DNA from: Diprion similis | Lineage: Eukaryota > Arthropoda > Insecta > Hymenoptera > Diprionidae | Length of the DNA: 64,000 bases | NCBI RefSeq assembly: GCF_021155765.1 | Contig: NC_060108.1 | Coordinates: 21,663,025-21,727,024, forward strand | Reading direction: 5' to 3' | Shown: positions 27,261-39,900 of the stretch, in pieces | How the letters are laid out: each line of letters begins with the position of its first letter | Position numbering within the stretch: position 1 is the stretch's first letter | Translations under genes and position numbers: made by a program | Notes under the pieces: model-generated | What the model was told of the DNA's origin: nothing | The model's input: only the letters and a program-made list of their open reading frames with translations | Databases searched by the model: none

Positions 27261-28820
27261 GATGGCATCGGTTTAACACCAAAAAAAAAGAGGGAAAGAA
27301 AACGATGAAATAAAAAAACAGCTACACAGTATAATTAACTGTTAATTTTCGAATAAGAGAATTTGTAAACGCAGAATGACGTCACGTCATCCTTCGGGAG
27401 ATTTAGAAGTCAAGTTCTGTACAAGAAGCGTTAGATCGAATCTGACAGGCGGTCCGCGATGGGGAATTTGTCTCATCACCGATGCAAGTATGGACCTATG
27501 CCTATTATGAAATATCGAATAACTCTATTCGGCCGAGATACAATCGAGTCCCGTTACGAACGAACCTCGCCTTACCAGAGAGTAAGAGTATGCAACAACG
27601 ACCAAAATGTCAGACAAATTTCATCTTTCGGACAGGTTGCGTTTTTCAACGAAAGCTCATTTTCTACACCCGCTATACGAAGAACTTAGATATCCGATCA
27701 CAATTCTGTCGTAAAAAGCAAATAAGAAAATAACTCCAAATTCTAAGCGCGACGTGACGCAGAGTTAATTTTCAAAATTTTTTTTTTTACAGTATGGAAA
27801 AGAAGAAAAAAGTTTACTTTAAAACGCTTTGTCTTTCGTCAATGCTCAGATACGAAGTCTCGCAAATAAGTAATACCTGATAATGTGAATGACCGTGCAA
27901 CGATGACCAAAAAGAAGGACGAAACGAGTGACGCTAACAAGCAGGAGCAAAATAGATTTCAAACCAGTTGTCGTTATTGCACTCTCCAAGAATCGCAGGA
28001 GGCTGGTAGGTATACCTCACACATGTGCAATCACACTCGTTACCCCGCGATGCACAACTTGTTCGAGGCTCATACCAGAATGAATCAATTCTGTTCTAAA
28101 GTTGACACGGTACGGTTGAATGATTGTGCTTTGTGGTAAATATCAAACTTTGATATAAGGAAGAAGTTTTCATTTCTTAACGTAAATTTCATACCTTGGA
28201 GAATATCTGCTCGTGAGGAACTGTAGGTATCAAATTTTTTCTTGGATTTCATTTTTTTAATCGTTTCTATTAAAAGTAGATTGATATGTGTAGACTAGTT
28301 AATCATTTCTTAATTTAGTAGCCTGCGTCCAAGTTATGTTATTCAAGGTCGAGTAATTTGAAAGAATTAAATCAAATTCGAATTATATTTCACTTATATT
28401 CAGATATCATAAACAGAATTTTAGTTTCTTCAAATATTTGTAAAATTTTTTTAATACAATGTCATATGTAAGGAAAAGAGGTTTTATATTGAAACTTAAA
28501 ACGATCACCAAGTCTCGTGATATTTGCAAAATTTGAAAATTACGAAATATCACACGTATAACAAGTCAAAATAAATCAGTCTATACGGCAAAGGTGTAAC
28601 ATAATATACTCTTTTTCAAAATGAAAACCGATCTACGAAATTATGTATCGAACGTAATAAATTCGAATATAACGAATCTGACGAATTTCGAGTTTTCCTT
28701 AATTCGCGGTCGGTGGAAAAAAAACAGTCGAAATAAAAAAATTCATCCCGAAACTCTATGCAAGTCGAATGTAGAACACGAAAACGATTAGAAATTTTTC
28801 TCATTTTCAAAAATCCGATG

Positions 28821-28843
28821 TATCTTCTTCTTCTTCTTCTTCC
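28821..28843. repeat. (TTC)n microsatellite
   Basis: About seven TTC units in intergenic DNA. Confidence 0.85.
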
Positions 28844-28999
28844 ATCACCTTTCCATGGTTTAACAATACAATGGTATACCTTCGTTCATACAAGTTCTTT
28901 GTCCACATGCCACGGTCTCACCGCCGCGATAAATCCTCTGAAGAATATTGACAACTAAAAAAAAAAAATTGAAAAACTACGGAACTAGACTTTAATTAC

Positions 29000-29440
29000 T
29001 GCGGAGCTAAACGACCCTGCGAACTCGCCGGGTGGGTACATAAGTATATCGATGAATACGCTGTTGGCGCGAAGTATTCGGGTCTGGGCCAGGCAAACTC
29101 GCGGAGACGCGCAAGTCCCCGATGGCCGGTGATCCCGGGGCCTCGCGGTGCCGCTGAGGGAGGTAAAGTGGGAGTCATCGGGGCCCCATAGGTATATATG
29201 GGCCCCATACGCGCCCGGAATACCACATTCGTATTTTGCCCTCTCCGCACGAGGCCGAGGCCTTATTCATCGGCAAAGACAATAGGCCATCTTCGATTGA
29301 CGAATCTTCATCGGTTTTCATTGTACACCCAGCAACGACACGGATCGGGTGTCGTCGGTCAAGATTCAGGGCCGCAAGTGCCCGCTGTACGATATCGTTT
29401 GTACCGCAATAATTACTCGTCGACAGGTCCGTTTATATGT
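29000..29440. promoter_or_regulatory. GC/CpG-rich patch upstream of Cht10
   Basis: This stretch is clearly richer in G+C than its surroundings and contains an imperfect inverted repeat around gggcccc (about 29177-29212). It may be a promoter, enhancer or untranslated exon for Cht10, whose first coding exon is preceded by an acceptor-like site near 30972. I see no convincing protein. Confidence 0.3.
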
Positions 29441-30988
29441 TGGTCTTTTTCGTTTTTCTTCTCTTCAAATTTCCAACCATCGTACGGTTTTTAATATGTA
29501 AACATCCAAGTATTAATAATATATTCCGGCGACCTGCAGGTGCCGACTCGGGAATACGTTTACCAGTCACTATAAATCGTAAAAGTTTCTTTCAAATAAC
29601 AGTATATTGTCGCCGACTGGTTTTGAATCTTCGCTGAAAGACGGACCGTCGAACTTCCGGTCGCTCGATAGTGGATCATAATTTTTTCAAATTCTATCAA
29701 ATTCAGGAAACACTTACAAGTCAGCCTCGGATGTTTCATATCGATTTTCAAAAGTGCAAACGTGTTGTGCAGTGTTAATTTTGACTTGATTTATTTATTT
29801 ATATGGGCGTATACTCATATTGCCGGCAGTCTACTTACGTGATTAAACGCGTTATAATTCTGTAACCGCGCATGTAAATTCCTAAAACAATTTGTAAAAG
29901 TTCATCTCGAAATTTTAAACAATTAAATTTTCTCGAGCCTTATTAACCGATGTTTAAAGTCAAATTTACGAGTCGATTAATTAAATGTCTGTCTTGCTTT
30001 GTGTTAATGTCGCGTGTGAAATTCTGTGTTGTATGGTTCTTAAATAGAGCTTACTGAACCAACAGAAATCACCATCACGGGTGGTTAAATAAATACCGAA
30101 TACCAATTTTCTACTTAAAAATTTTGGTTCAATTAATACGGGACTATTGTATCATATGTGCACGGTGTCCGGAAATTGAACTTTGCTCTACGCGAAAAAT
30201 CTTAGCTTTTCAATAGCTAGAGATAAAACTTGAAAATTGGTTATAGATCAATATGGTTATACGAGATTTTCTCTCGTAACGAAGAAAAATATATTGAATT
30301 TGTGTCAACGCATTTCGTAAAAATCTTTACTAGCTTATTATTAGCCATCAGTATAATTACGGCATTTTTTTACAATATATTGAAATTGGCAAAAGGGGAA
30401 CTCGCTAAAAATTTGAGTTACAAGTTAAAGCCAATTTAATCAAATTTACAAAAAGAACATCTTGCTGTTCAGAAGATTGAGTGGAATTCTCTCTCTGCCT
30501 CTAAAAAATAAATAAATAAATCGTTAATAAATTACATAAACCGAAGATGGGACTTCAAAATCGAATTTCGTGTTTAGCTCAGTATTTGATTGCAAATAAA
30601 TTATTCTCAGTAAATAATCCTCGTTAAACTCCACGCATCGGTAATGATTACCATATAAACACATGTCGCCGGGATATTTTGTAGCCGGAAAATTTTTCAG
30701 ATCCATATAATAATATACATTATTCAACAAATTATATGTGTAGAACGATTCTAATCATTGGTAAATTGCGTCTAATGCAATTCTACGTAGAATAATTAAT
30801 AATTCGACTGGTAAAATTAGTACATAATTTAAGTATAAAATAGTGAACTGCAAAACTGCCAAACTGCCAGATTTGCAAATTATTATTAAAAATTTGTAAA
30901 GTATAAATTGATCGATTCAATTGCTGGAAATTTCACTCTTATCAAACTGTCTTTATATTTCATACTTTACAGAGCATAGGTTTCAGTA

Positions 30989-33900
30989 ATGAGCTGGTTT
31001 AGCCTGGCCCTTCTGGGCATCACGGCACTCACCGTTGTGACACCGTTTCGCATAACAAATAACAGACAGAAGCACCTACCACCTTCCGATGTGTTGTCTT
31101 TCCAACGAAGTGCCGTCGAACGACCGCCTGAAGTGCCAAAAAAAATAACTGACCAATCGGAGTATGGGGCAAAACAATTACCCTTAAGGACTGCCGTCGA
31201 GGCTCCACCAGATATAATTGGCTCGAAATCACTACCGTTAAGGGAGGCTGTTGAAAGTATTCCAAAAGAGTTAGTTCGATTCTTTCTTATGTCATTGAAA
31301 AAAATGTCACCTTTTCAATGCCCGCTTGCATAATTAGTGATAAATTTTTATCCCACACTTGTAGACTGAGCAGAAAAGTGCCACTAAGAGATTCTGTTGA
31401 ACATCGAGTGGCACCTTTCTTTGGTGGTGCGGATCAGGATTCCATCTGGATTGAACGTCTTACACCACCATCTCTTCGCGAAACGCGGGCTTCGTGGAAT
31501 GTTATATGTCACCTTGAAACTGAGGCTGCCTATAGGCAAGAACCCTTTGCCTTGTTACCTCAATCTCTACCTGATCGGAAATGCACTCATTTAATCTATA
31601 GTGCTGCTACTTTGGGTGAGAATCATTTGCTAATGAGAAACAATGCGATAATCCCACAATCGACAGTTTTAACTATTTTTCTATTTCTAATTATTCTCTA
31701 TTGTTTTTTATCATCAATTATTGTCTAAAATTTTATGCCAAGTACAATCTTCGAATAATTATTGTATGCCTTATTATTCGCAGATCCCCATGAATTTACG
31801 TTGGTTCCCCGTGACCCTGAATACGATGAGATCAAAGGTTTGGAAATAGATACTTTATCATATGCGTAATTGTCAATAAGATTAATTTATATAACACAGC
31901 AATAACTATTCACTAAAAATAATCCGAATAATTCAAGTTTAGCTGTAGGGAAGGGTGGGGCGCGACGGTCTCCCTAAAAAATTTGGCTAAAAATTTTATT
32001 TTTTTTGTAAATTATCGATAATTTAATGTATTTACTTGTTTTTAGGCCAATGTGGGATATGTGGAGCATAATGGACCAACCAAAAAAAATTGGGTCCAAC
32101 ATTTGAAAAAAATTTTTTTTCTCATTGTTGTAAATTTAGAGTATTCATCCACTTAGGCTATTTCAGGTCAATTTACCATAACCTGGGGAAAATGGACCTA
32201 AATGAAAATTATTATCAAAACTTTTTTTTACCATTTTTTAGAGAGAGACCGCACCGTCATGCTCCAGAATAAAAATTTTGTCGAGCCCCATTCTCCCTTA
32301 TATTTTTATTCATCAAATCAAACATCCTTTGCAGGTGGATACAAAGCAGCAGTGGGATTAAAGCAGAGAGATCCAGCACTTCGAGTTCTGATATCGATAT
32401 CTTCGCCTGACAGTGGTAGAGTGTTCAGAGAAATGGTACACGGACAAGAATGTTGCCATAACTTTGTTAATTCTGTCCTCGATTTCCTGGAGGCTTACAA
32501 ATTTGACGGAATAGAAATTGACTGGGAGGGTGCCACAAATGCAGAGATGAGGATGCTGCTGAGGCAGTTGCAGGACCCGTTGAAAGAACGCGACCTCATG
32601 CTAGTCGTAGCTGTCAGGCCCAATGATCCAGTAGATGCAGAAATTTCTGAGATGTCAGATCTTCTGATCTTCAGGTCCTGGAGGGTTAACAACTGGTCTA
32701 ACGTCGCGTTACATCCAGCTCCGATCAGCTTCATCAGCGAAATGGTCGATAAATGGATAAAGAGTGGCACAGAGAGCGATAAAATTATACTTGGTATACC
32801 ACTTTTTGGGAATAGCTATACTCTGAAGTTCAAAAACTTCACCGACGTTGGTGCACCGATAACTGGATTAGGATTTCCTGGAAAATATACAAGACATCGT
32901 GGGACTTTGGCTTATTACGAGGTATGGAAAACTGCAGAAATATAATGAAGATATCACAATAGAAATTAATAAAATCACATTTGCCTCATTTGTTATTTTG
33001 CCATCTGAAGGCCATTCAGCTTGGACTGAGTATAACGAGGACTTGAATATAACGAGGAACGATAAGTAAATAATTTAACTGATCGTAAGGGAAAAATGTA
33101 GGGTGATATTGACCATTATTTATAGATTTGCGAAAAAATAGAAGATGGTTGGCTTTATGGAAGAGACGAAGAAGGTTCATATATCAAATATGGGGACCAA
33201 TGGATAGGATACGATGATCCGATTTCGGTGAAGTTGAAGATGGCATTCATCGAAAAAAAGCAACTTGGTGGAGTATCCTTGTGGGCTCTTGATTTGGATG
33301 ACTTTCAAGTACGTGAGAACACAATCAAAAGACACTTTAGTGCGAATTTCAATACCCTGATTTACTGTGGAAAATATATCGTACCTCTATTTTAGGGCCT
33401 CTGTGGTACTGCCTGGCCATTACTCACTGCTGCTACAAAGGGTTTTGAATTGTATGACATGAGCGTGAGAAAGTGTTATGAAGAAGGACTGTTCAGTGAT
33501 CCCAATGATTGCTCAGGGTTCCTATCTTGTGATAATGGTACGTACTTTTATCAATTTCAGTCAATAAATTGTCTTGATCGTTTCAAATGTAAACCTGCGT
33601 AACGTTATAATGTATATGAAAATTTGCTGCCATATAATGTTGTAAAAACTATTCGAAGTAGCCATTTCTCGAATCTCATTTCAATATATCTCAAACAATT
33701 TTCTCTATAATTTTTGCAAAAAATTTCATGTAACTTTACAATTAAATGATCTCCTATCTTATTGAAAAATTCGCAGGTGAACTATCACGTGGAAGTTGCG
33801 GTTTTGGTAGATTTTTCGATGCAGTAACAGGCCTTTGCGTAAAGGCATCACCTCAGATTTGTGTCCCTGGTCAGTCACTTCGTATTTCTCAACCAAACTT

Positions 33901-36900
33901 GGAATATGAAAGATTTCGTGAATCAGAAGAAGTGGAGAGTTTGGAAATGAAGAAAGACGGGTCTCTGGTTGTATGCTACGTCACATCTTGGGCTTTGTAC
34001 AGAAAAGGCGAAGGAAAATTTGTGCCTGAACATATAGATCCGAGATTATGCACAGATGTGGTGTACGCCTTTGCTGGTTTAAATCCTGAGACCCTGAATA
34101 TACAATCATTCGATCCTTGGGCAGATATTGAAAATAGTGAGTTTGAAGAATACATAAAAACTATTGCAACGCTTCAGCTTTTCCAAGGCAAACAAGATTT
34201 TACAATTCGTATTTTTTGTGCTTTTTCTTGTAGATTTGTACCAAAGAGTTACTTCGGTCAAAGGTCCGAGAGTACTTCTGGCAATTGGTGGCTGGACAGA
34301 TAGTTCTGGTGATAAATATTCTCGTCTCGTTAGCAGCGGAACGTCACGAAGAAAATTTGTAGCTGCGGCAATCAGTTTCCTGCGACGTCATAATTTTAAT
34401 GGTTTATCATTCGAATGGAATTATCCTCGTTGTTGGCAAAGTAATTGCAAGAGAGGTATGGAGTCTGACAAACCGAACTTCACCAAGCTGATAAAAGAAC
34501 TTAGAAACGAGTTTGACAAACAAGTGCCAAAGTTGACACTGGCAGTTAGTATATCGGGATACAAAGAAGTCATAGACAACGCATACAATGTGGATCAAAT
34601 ATCAGACTTAGTTGACTTTATGTCTGTTATGACGTATGATTATCATGGCGCATGGGAATCTAGAACTGGTCATGTGGCACCTTTATTCCGGCAGCGGGGG
34701 GATAAATATATACATTACAATGTAGTGAGTATACATAACTTTTACTTGATTGGCAGATATTTTTTCACGCAGGAGTCTTTTGAAATTCTCAAAGAAATGT
34801 TTATGCAAAGGGTTGATGAAAGATGTTGAATTTATCCAAGCCAATCATTTTTTTTAGAATTATACGATGGAATATCTCGTAAGTCTTGGAGCAGCAAGAT
34901 CCAAGCTCCTGGTTGGAATACCTTTCTATGGTCAAGCCTACAGACTTTCTGAACCTAGCCAATCGAGCTTAGGAGATCCCGCTTCTGGGCCAGGTACATC
35001 CGGCGAATTCACAAGGCAACCAGGGATGTTGGCGTATTATGAAATCTGTTATAGGCTACAAAATCAAATGTGGAAAATTGGTCCAGGTAATTAAAACCCT
35101 TGTGTAATTTGTAAACTTATATTGAACTGTATTCTCTGATTTGATCAAGTCATGGCTAGTAAATTCTGTCAAACAAGATACAGAAATATATTACAAGTAT
35201 TATCATTCACAGATACTTTGTTTCCTAATTTAAACACTTCTTTAAGGGCCAAACGCACATTACAAGGATCAATGGGTTGGCTTCGATGATATAGACAACA
35301 TCAAAATGAAGGGAGAATATATACGGGATAATGGATTTGGTGGAGCCACAGCGTGGACCATTGACTTGGACGACTTCACTAACCGTTGCTGCCTTGAACA
35401 GTTTCCACTGCTGCGATCTCTGAATCGCGCATTAGGTATAACGTGAATTAATCATTTCTATTAAACGTTTGTCATATTTACTATTTCCCAAGTTGTTTGA
35501 TTTGTACCTGTAATTTGCACCTACAGTTTTAACAATATATAAATCAATGTTATGTGGCCTTCATTATCGATCAATATGGTTGTTTTCAGGCAGGCTAGTA
35601 ACACCACCACCGGCTGATGGTAGCTGTGAAAAACCAGCTGAGCCCGTGACTCCTTCACCGCCAACGCTTACGACTCACAGTGATGCTAATGATGGAAAAC
35701 CTCAACCAACTCGACCTATTGAATTTAGTACTACAACAACTACCAAAAAGCCAACGACTTGGCCCACTTGGACTCAACATACGAGCCGAAAACCACAAGT
35801 CACAACCCAAAGCAGTACAACAACAACAACGAGTACCACTACTACAAGACAGCCAGAAATTACAACTCAATCAACTACATTGTAAGAACATTGTCAAATT
35901 TCAAAACACTTGTCAGGTTGTCATAAAAATCTTACAATTCTCACTGTCCTTTCTCAACAGACGTTACAATTAAGTCTCATTTTTTGCATCACAGAAGACC
36001 TTCAACTGCATATCCGATAACGGATACAGAAGAACTGACACCTGGTGTTTCAGCACCAATACCTGGAACGGAATGCACACCTGGCCAATATTTACCTGAT
36101 CCAAAAAATTGTGCAACTTACTACAGATGCGTATTGGGTGAACTAAAAATGGAACAATGTGCACCGGGATTGCATTGGCATGCTACACGAGGTTTTTGCG
36201 ACTGGCCAAACTCTGCAAGATGTCGACTTTGTAAGATTTAAATTTGATCAGCTGCTTTTTCTGTCATGGTACTATCAATCCTACACAACAGTTTCATGAA
36301 CTATTCAATAATTTTTAGATAGCTTCTTTCACCCAAATTAAAAAAATAGAATATTCGTTTGAAAATAGGCACTTCTTGGTATAATACATTAATTTTTAAT
36401 TCAAACACGCAAATTTTTTTCCCTGACAATTTTTCAGTAAAATTCAGTAACTATAAAACAATGATAGTTAAGGTGCCATACAACTACAAAGGAATGTATT
36501 TTCAAATTAACAGTGTCTGCAATACCTTACATATTAGGTACTTGTGATATCTTACAAAGACATGTTTTACCTAATTTCGTGAATATTTAATCTGTCTAAT
36601 TAGGTTGTTGTTTCCTTCTTCACTCAAATATGTTTTACAATTACATGTGTGCCTCTTTCATGATTCTCTATTGTCCAATTTATGAATAATTTGTAAATGC
36701 TTCATTTTGGTTAATTTGTTTTTTATTTATTATAACAGTATCTACAACCACCGTCAAGCCATGGTTTCCATCAAAACGACCAGTACATATGACACCTGCC
36801 ACTACAGAATGGAACATTAACACTGAAGAGCCAAAAGTTCCCACTACTACGACATCCACTACTACTCAACGAACAACGACCACTACCACCACTCAACGAA

Positions 36901-39900
36901 CAACAACCACCTCACAAAAACCTACCGAATCTTCACCACAGACTGAGTTGCCTGAAGTTATGGAACGCTGCGAGCATGGTCAATATTATTCAGAGCCAGA
37001 TTCGTGCTCTCACTTCTTGATTTGTGTCAACGGAGTCCTCATAAATCAACAATGCGGATTAGGTCTAAATTGGCACAAAGATAAAAATATGTGTGACTGG
37101 GCGTACAAGAATCCATGTAAAGTGGGTAACAAGAAATATGCGGCGTTAGTTCAGAATAAGGCTGGAAATGTAGGTTTATATAATTATAATTTTAAACAAT
37201 AATTCTGAAGTTTGATAAATTGTGATTCATATCTCTAATATTTTTTTTACTCTCAGGCATGTGTTCCGGGAGCCTTTTCAGCCGTACCCGGAGATTGTGA
37301 AAGTTACCAGACATGTCTTTGGGGACAACCAGAAATATTTCAGTGCGCTCCTGGCTTGCATTTCAGTGAGCAATCTGGTACTTGCGATTGGCCTTTCAAA
37401 GCAAATTGCAAGGCTGAAGTAGAACCAGCTGATCAAGCTCCTACACAAGTTGGCGATCTTCCAGACAAACCAACAAGCAAGCCAATCTGGACAGGGTCCA
37501 CTCCAAATGAACTCTGGACACAAATTACTACTCCGAGCACAACTCCGTTACCTTCGGCAGAGGTGGATCCGGGAAAGGTTTCACCACTATCTGGTTATTA
37601 CAAGGTACAAAGTTTTACTAGTACCTAAATTTCAATGCAAAAGGATCTTACCCGGAAGTTATCAAGTTTTTTGAAGTTAAAGAGTTTGAATAAGTTTTGA
37701 GTGAGTGACACAACTTAAAAAAGCATATATGAATTAAAACTTTACTCGATAGATCGTTTGCTACTTCACTAATTGGGCATGGTACCGCAGAGGCGCAGGT
37801 CGCTACCTTCCGGAACACATTGATCATACCTTGTGTACACATATAGTATACGGATTTGCGGTTCTGGACTATTCAAACCTTGTAATCAAGGCACACGATT
37901 CTTGGGCAGATTTCGATAATCGTAAGTATCGTACAATGGACTTTCAATGTTAAATTTTATAATTATTTCCACATTCATTTTCTTGCATAAATAAATTATT
38001 CAAGGATTCTACGAAAGAGTAGTGGCTTACAAACAACGCGGACTAAAAGTATCATTAGCATTGGGTGGCTGGAACGATTCGGAAGGAGATAAATACAGCC
38101 GTTTGGTGAACAGTCCGGCTAGCAGAGAAAAGTTTGTAATGCACGTGGTACAATTCGTTGAAAAGTATGGGTTTGACGGACTGGATTTGGACTGGGAATA
38201 CCCTGTTTGTTGGCAGGTATGAAAACACGAACATTCGCAAAAGGCCACTACATGTTTCTGTAATAGTGTCTCGAAAAATAAAAATGTTTTTTTAAGGTTG
38301 ATTGCAAAAAAGGTCCAGCCTCCGACAAGGCAGGTTTTTCAGCACTGGTGGAGGAGTTGAGCTCTGCCCTTCGACCAAAGGGCTTATTATTAACAGCAGC
38401 AGTGTCACCGAATAAAAAAGTTATAGATGCAGGATATGATGTACCAGTTCTAGCAAAATATTTGGACTGGATAGCAATAATGACTTACGACTACCATGGA
38501 CAGTGGGACAAAAAGACTGGTCATGCCTCACCGCTGCACTATCACCCAGATGATGAATTTTACTTCTTTAATGCGAACTATTCAGTTAATTACTGGATAT
38601 CTAAAGGAGCACCGCCAAGAAGTCTTGTTATGGGTATGCACAATGGTTTATCGTAGTACCGTATTGTAGTTTTGTATCATTGAGCTAGTGACAGGCGCGA
38701 ATTTTCAAAGATTACACTATATTCACGTTAAACTGAAATTAACATTAGGCCCTTCGCTATTACATAACAGGTATGCCACTATATGGACAATCCTTCTCCA
38801 TAAATGATCCAAAAGCAGGCGTTTCCCTAAATGCCCCAGCTAGTGCTGGTAATGCTGGAGAGTTTACCAGAGCTGCTGGATTTTTGTCGTATTATGAAAT
38901 TTGTGATCGAATCCACAATCGCGGGTGGACTGTGGTTCAAGACCCAGAGCGTCGAATAGGACCGTATGCTTACAAAGGAAATCAGTGGGTCAGTTTCGAC
39001 GACGCCGATATGCTCAGACAAAAATCCCAGTTTATCCGGGACATGAATCTTGGCGGAGGTATGGTTTGGGCCTTAGATCTCGACGATTTCAGAGGAAAGT
39101 GTGGGGAAGGACCTCACCCCTTGATGCATACTATCCAACAAGTACTAACAGACCCACCAAATGAACATGACAGACGTGAGTTGTGAATTGAAATAATTTT
39201 TCCACAGAATCATGTTGATCAATGGAAATTTACCTCGGTGAACATTTTTTACAAAATAAGGATGAACAAAATTTTAGAGGATAGGATCATGTTGATTCTT
39301 CAAATCCCTTTTCTTGTTGTAGCCATTCAGCCTCCTGCCTTTGGTGAGGAACTCCAATGGGAGATTCCTACAGAAGCAACAGACATTGCAAAACCCAATA
39401 CACCGTCAGTATCATCCGAACAAATACAAGCAACTAATGATGACTTTAAAGTAGTCTGTTACTTTACAAATTGGGCATGGTACAGACAAGAAACTGGAAA
39501 ATATCTTCCTGAAGATATTGATCCCGATTTATGTACGCACATTATTTATGGGTTTGCAGTTCTTGATACAACAAGTCTGACCATTAAACCGCACGATTCT
39601 TGGGCTGATCTTGACAATAGTAAGTCAACTAGATGTCTAAAAGTATAATATCATCATATATTATCAGTTTCGTTTTCATACCGACATTTACCGAGTATTT
39701 AAACAATAATAACCACATGATACTGTTTTAGAATTCTACGAGCGAGTCGTTGCATTTAGGTCCCGCCGCATCAAAGTATTATTGGCACTTGGTGGTTGGA
39801 ACGATTCGGCTGGAGATAAATACAGCCGACTAGCCAATTCTGCCGCTGCCAGAAAACGATTTATCACTCATGCCGTACAATTTGTTGAAAAATATGGCTT

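Larger units (their letters stand above)
18641..30970. other. About 12.3-kb gene-free block between Pdf and Cht10
   Basis: I found no convincing coding exon on either strand. Open frames here are under 100 codons, lack exon-boundary support and match no family I recognise. The block holds microsatellites (listed separately), a GC-rich patch at about 29000-29440 and AT-rich unique-looking DNA. Given the Pdf start on its left and the Cht10 start on its right, it probably contains cis-regulatory DNA for one or both, and possibly untranslated Cht10 exons. Small multi-exon peptide genes could be missed: Pdf itself has no exon over 150 nt. Confidence 0.5.

Noticed and set aside
27885..28139. 84-codon plus-strand ORF in the gene-free block
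   Set aside because: No recognisable domain, no exon signals and chance-level length for this composition.
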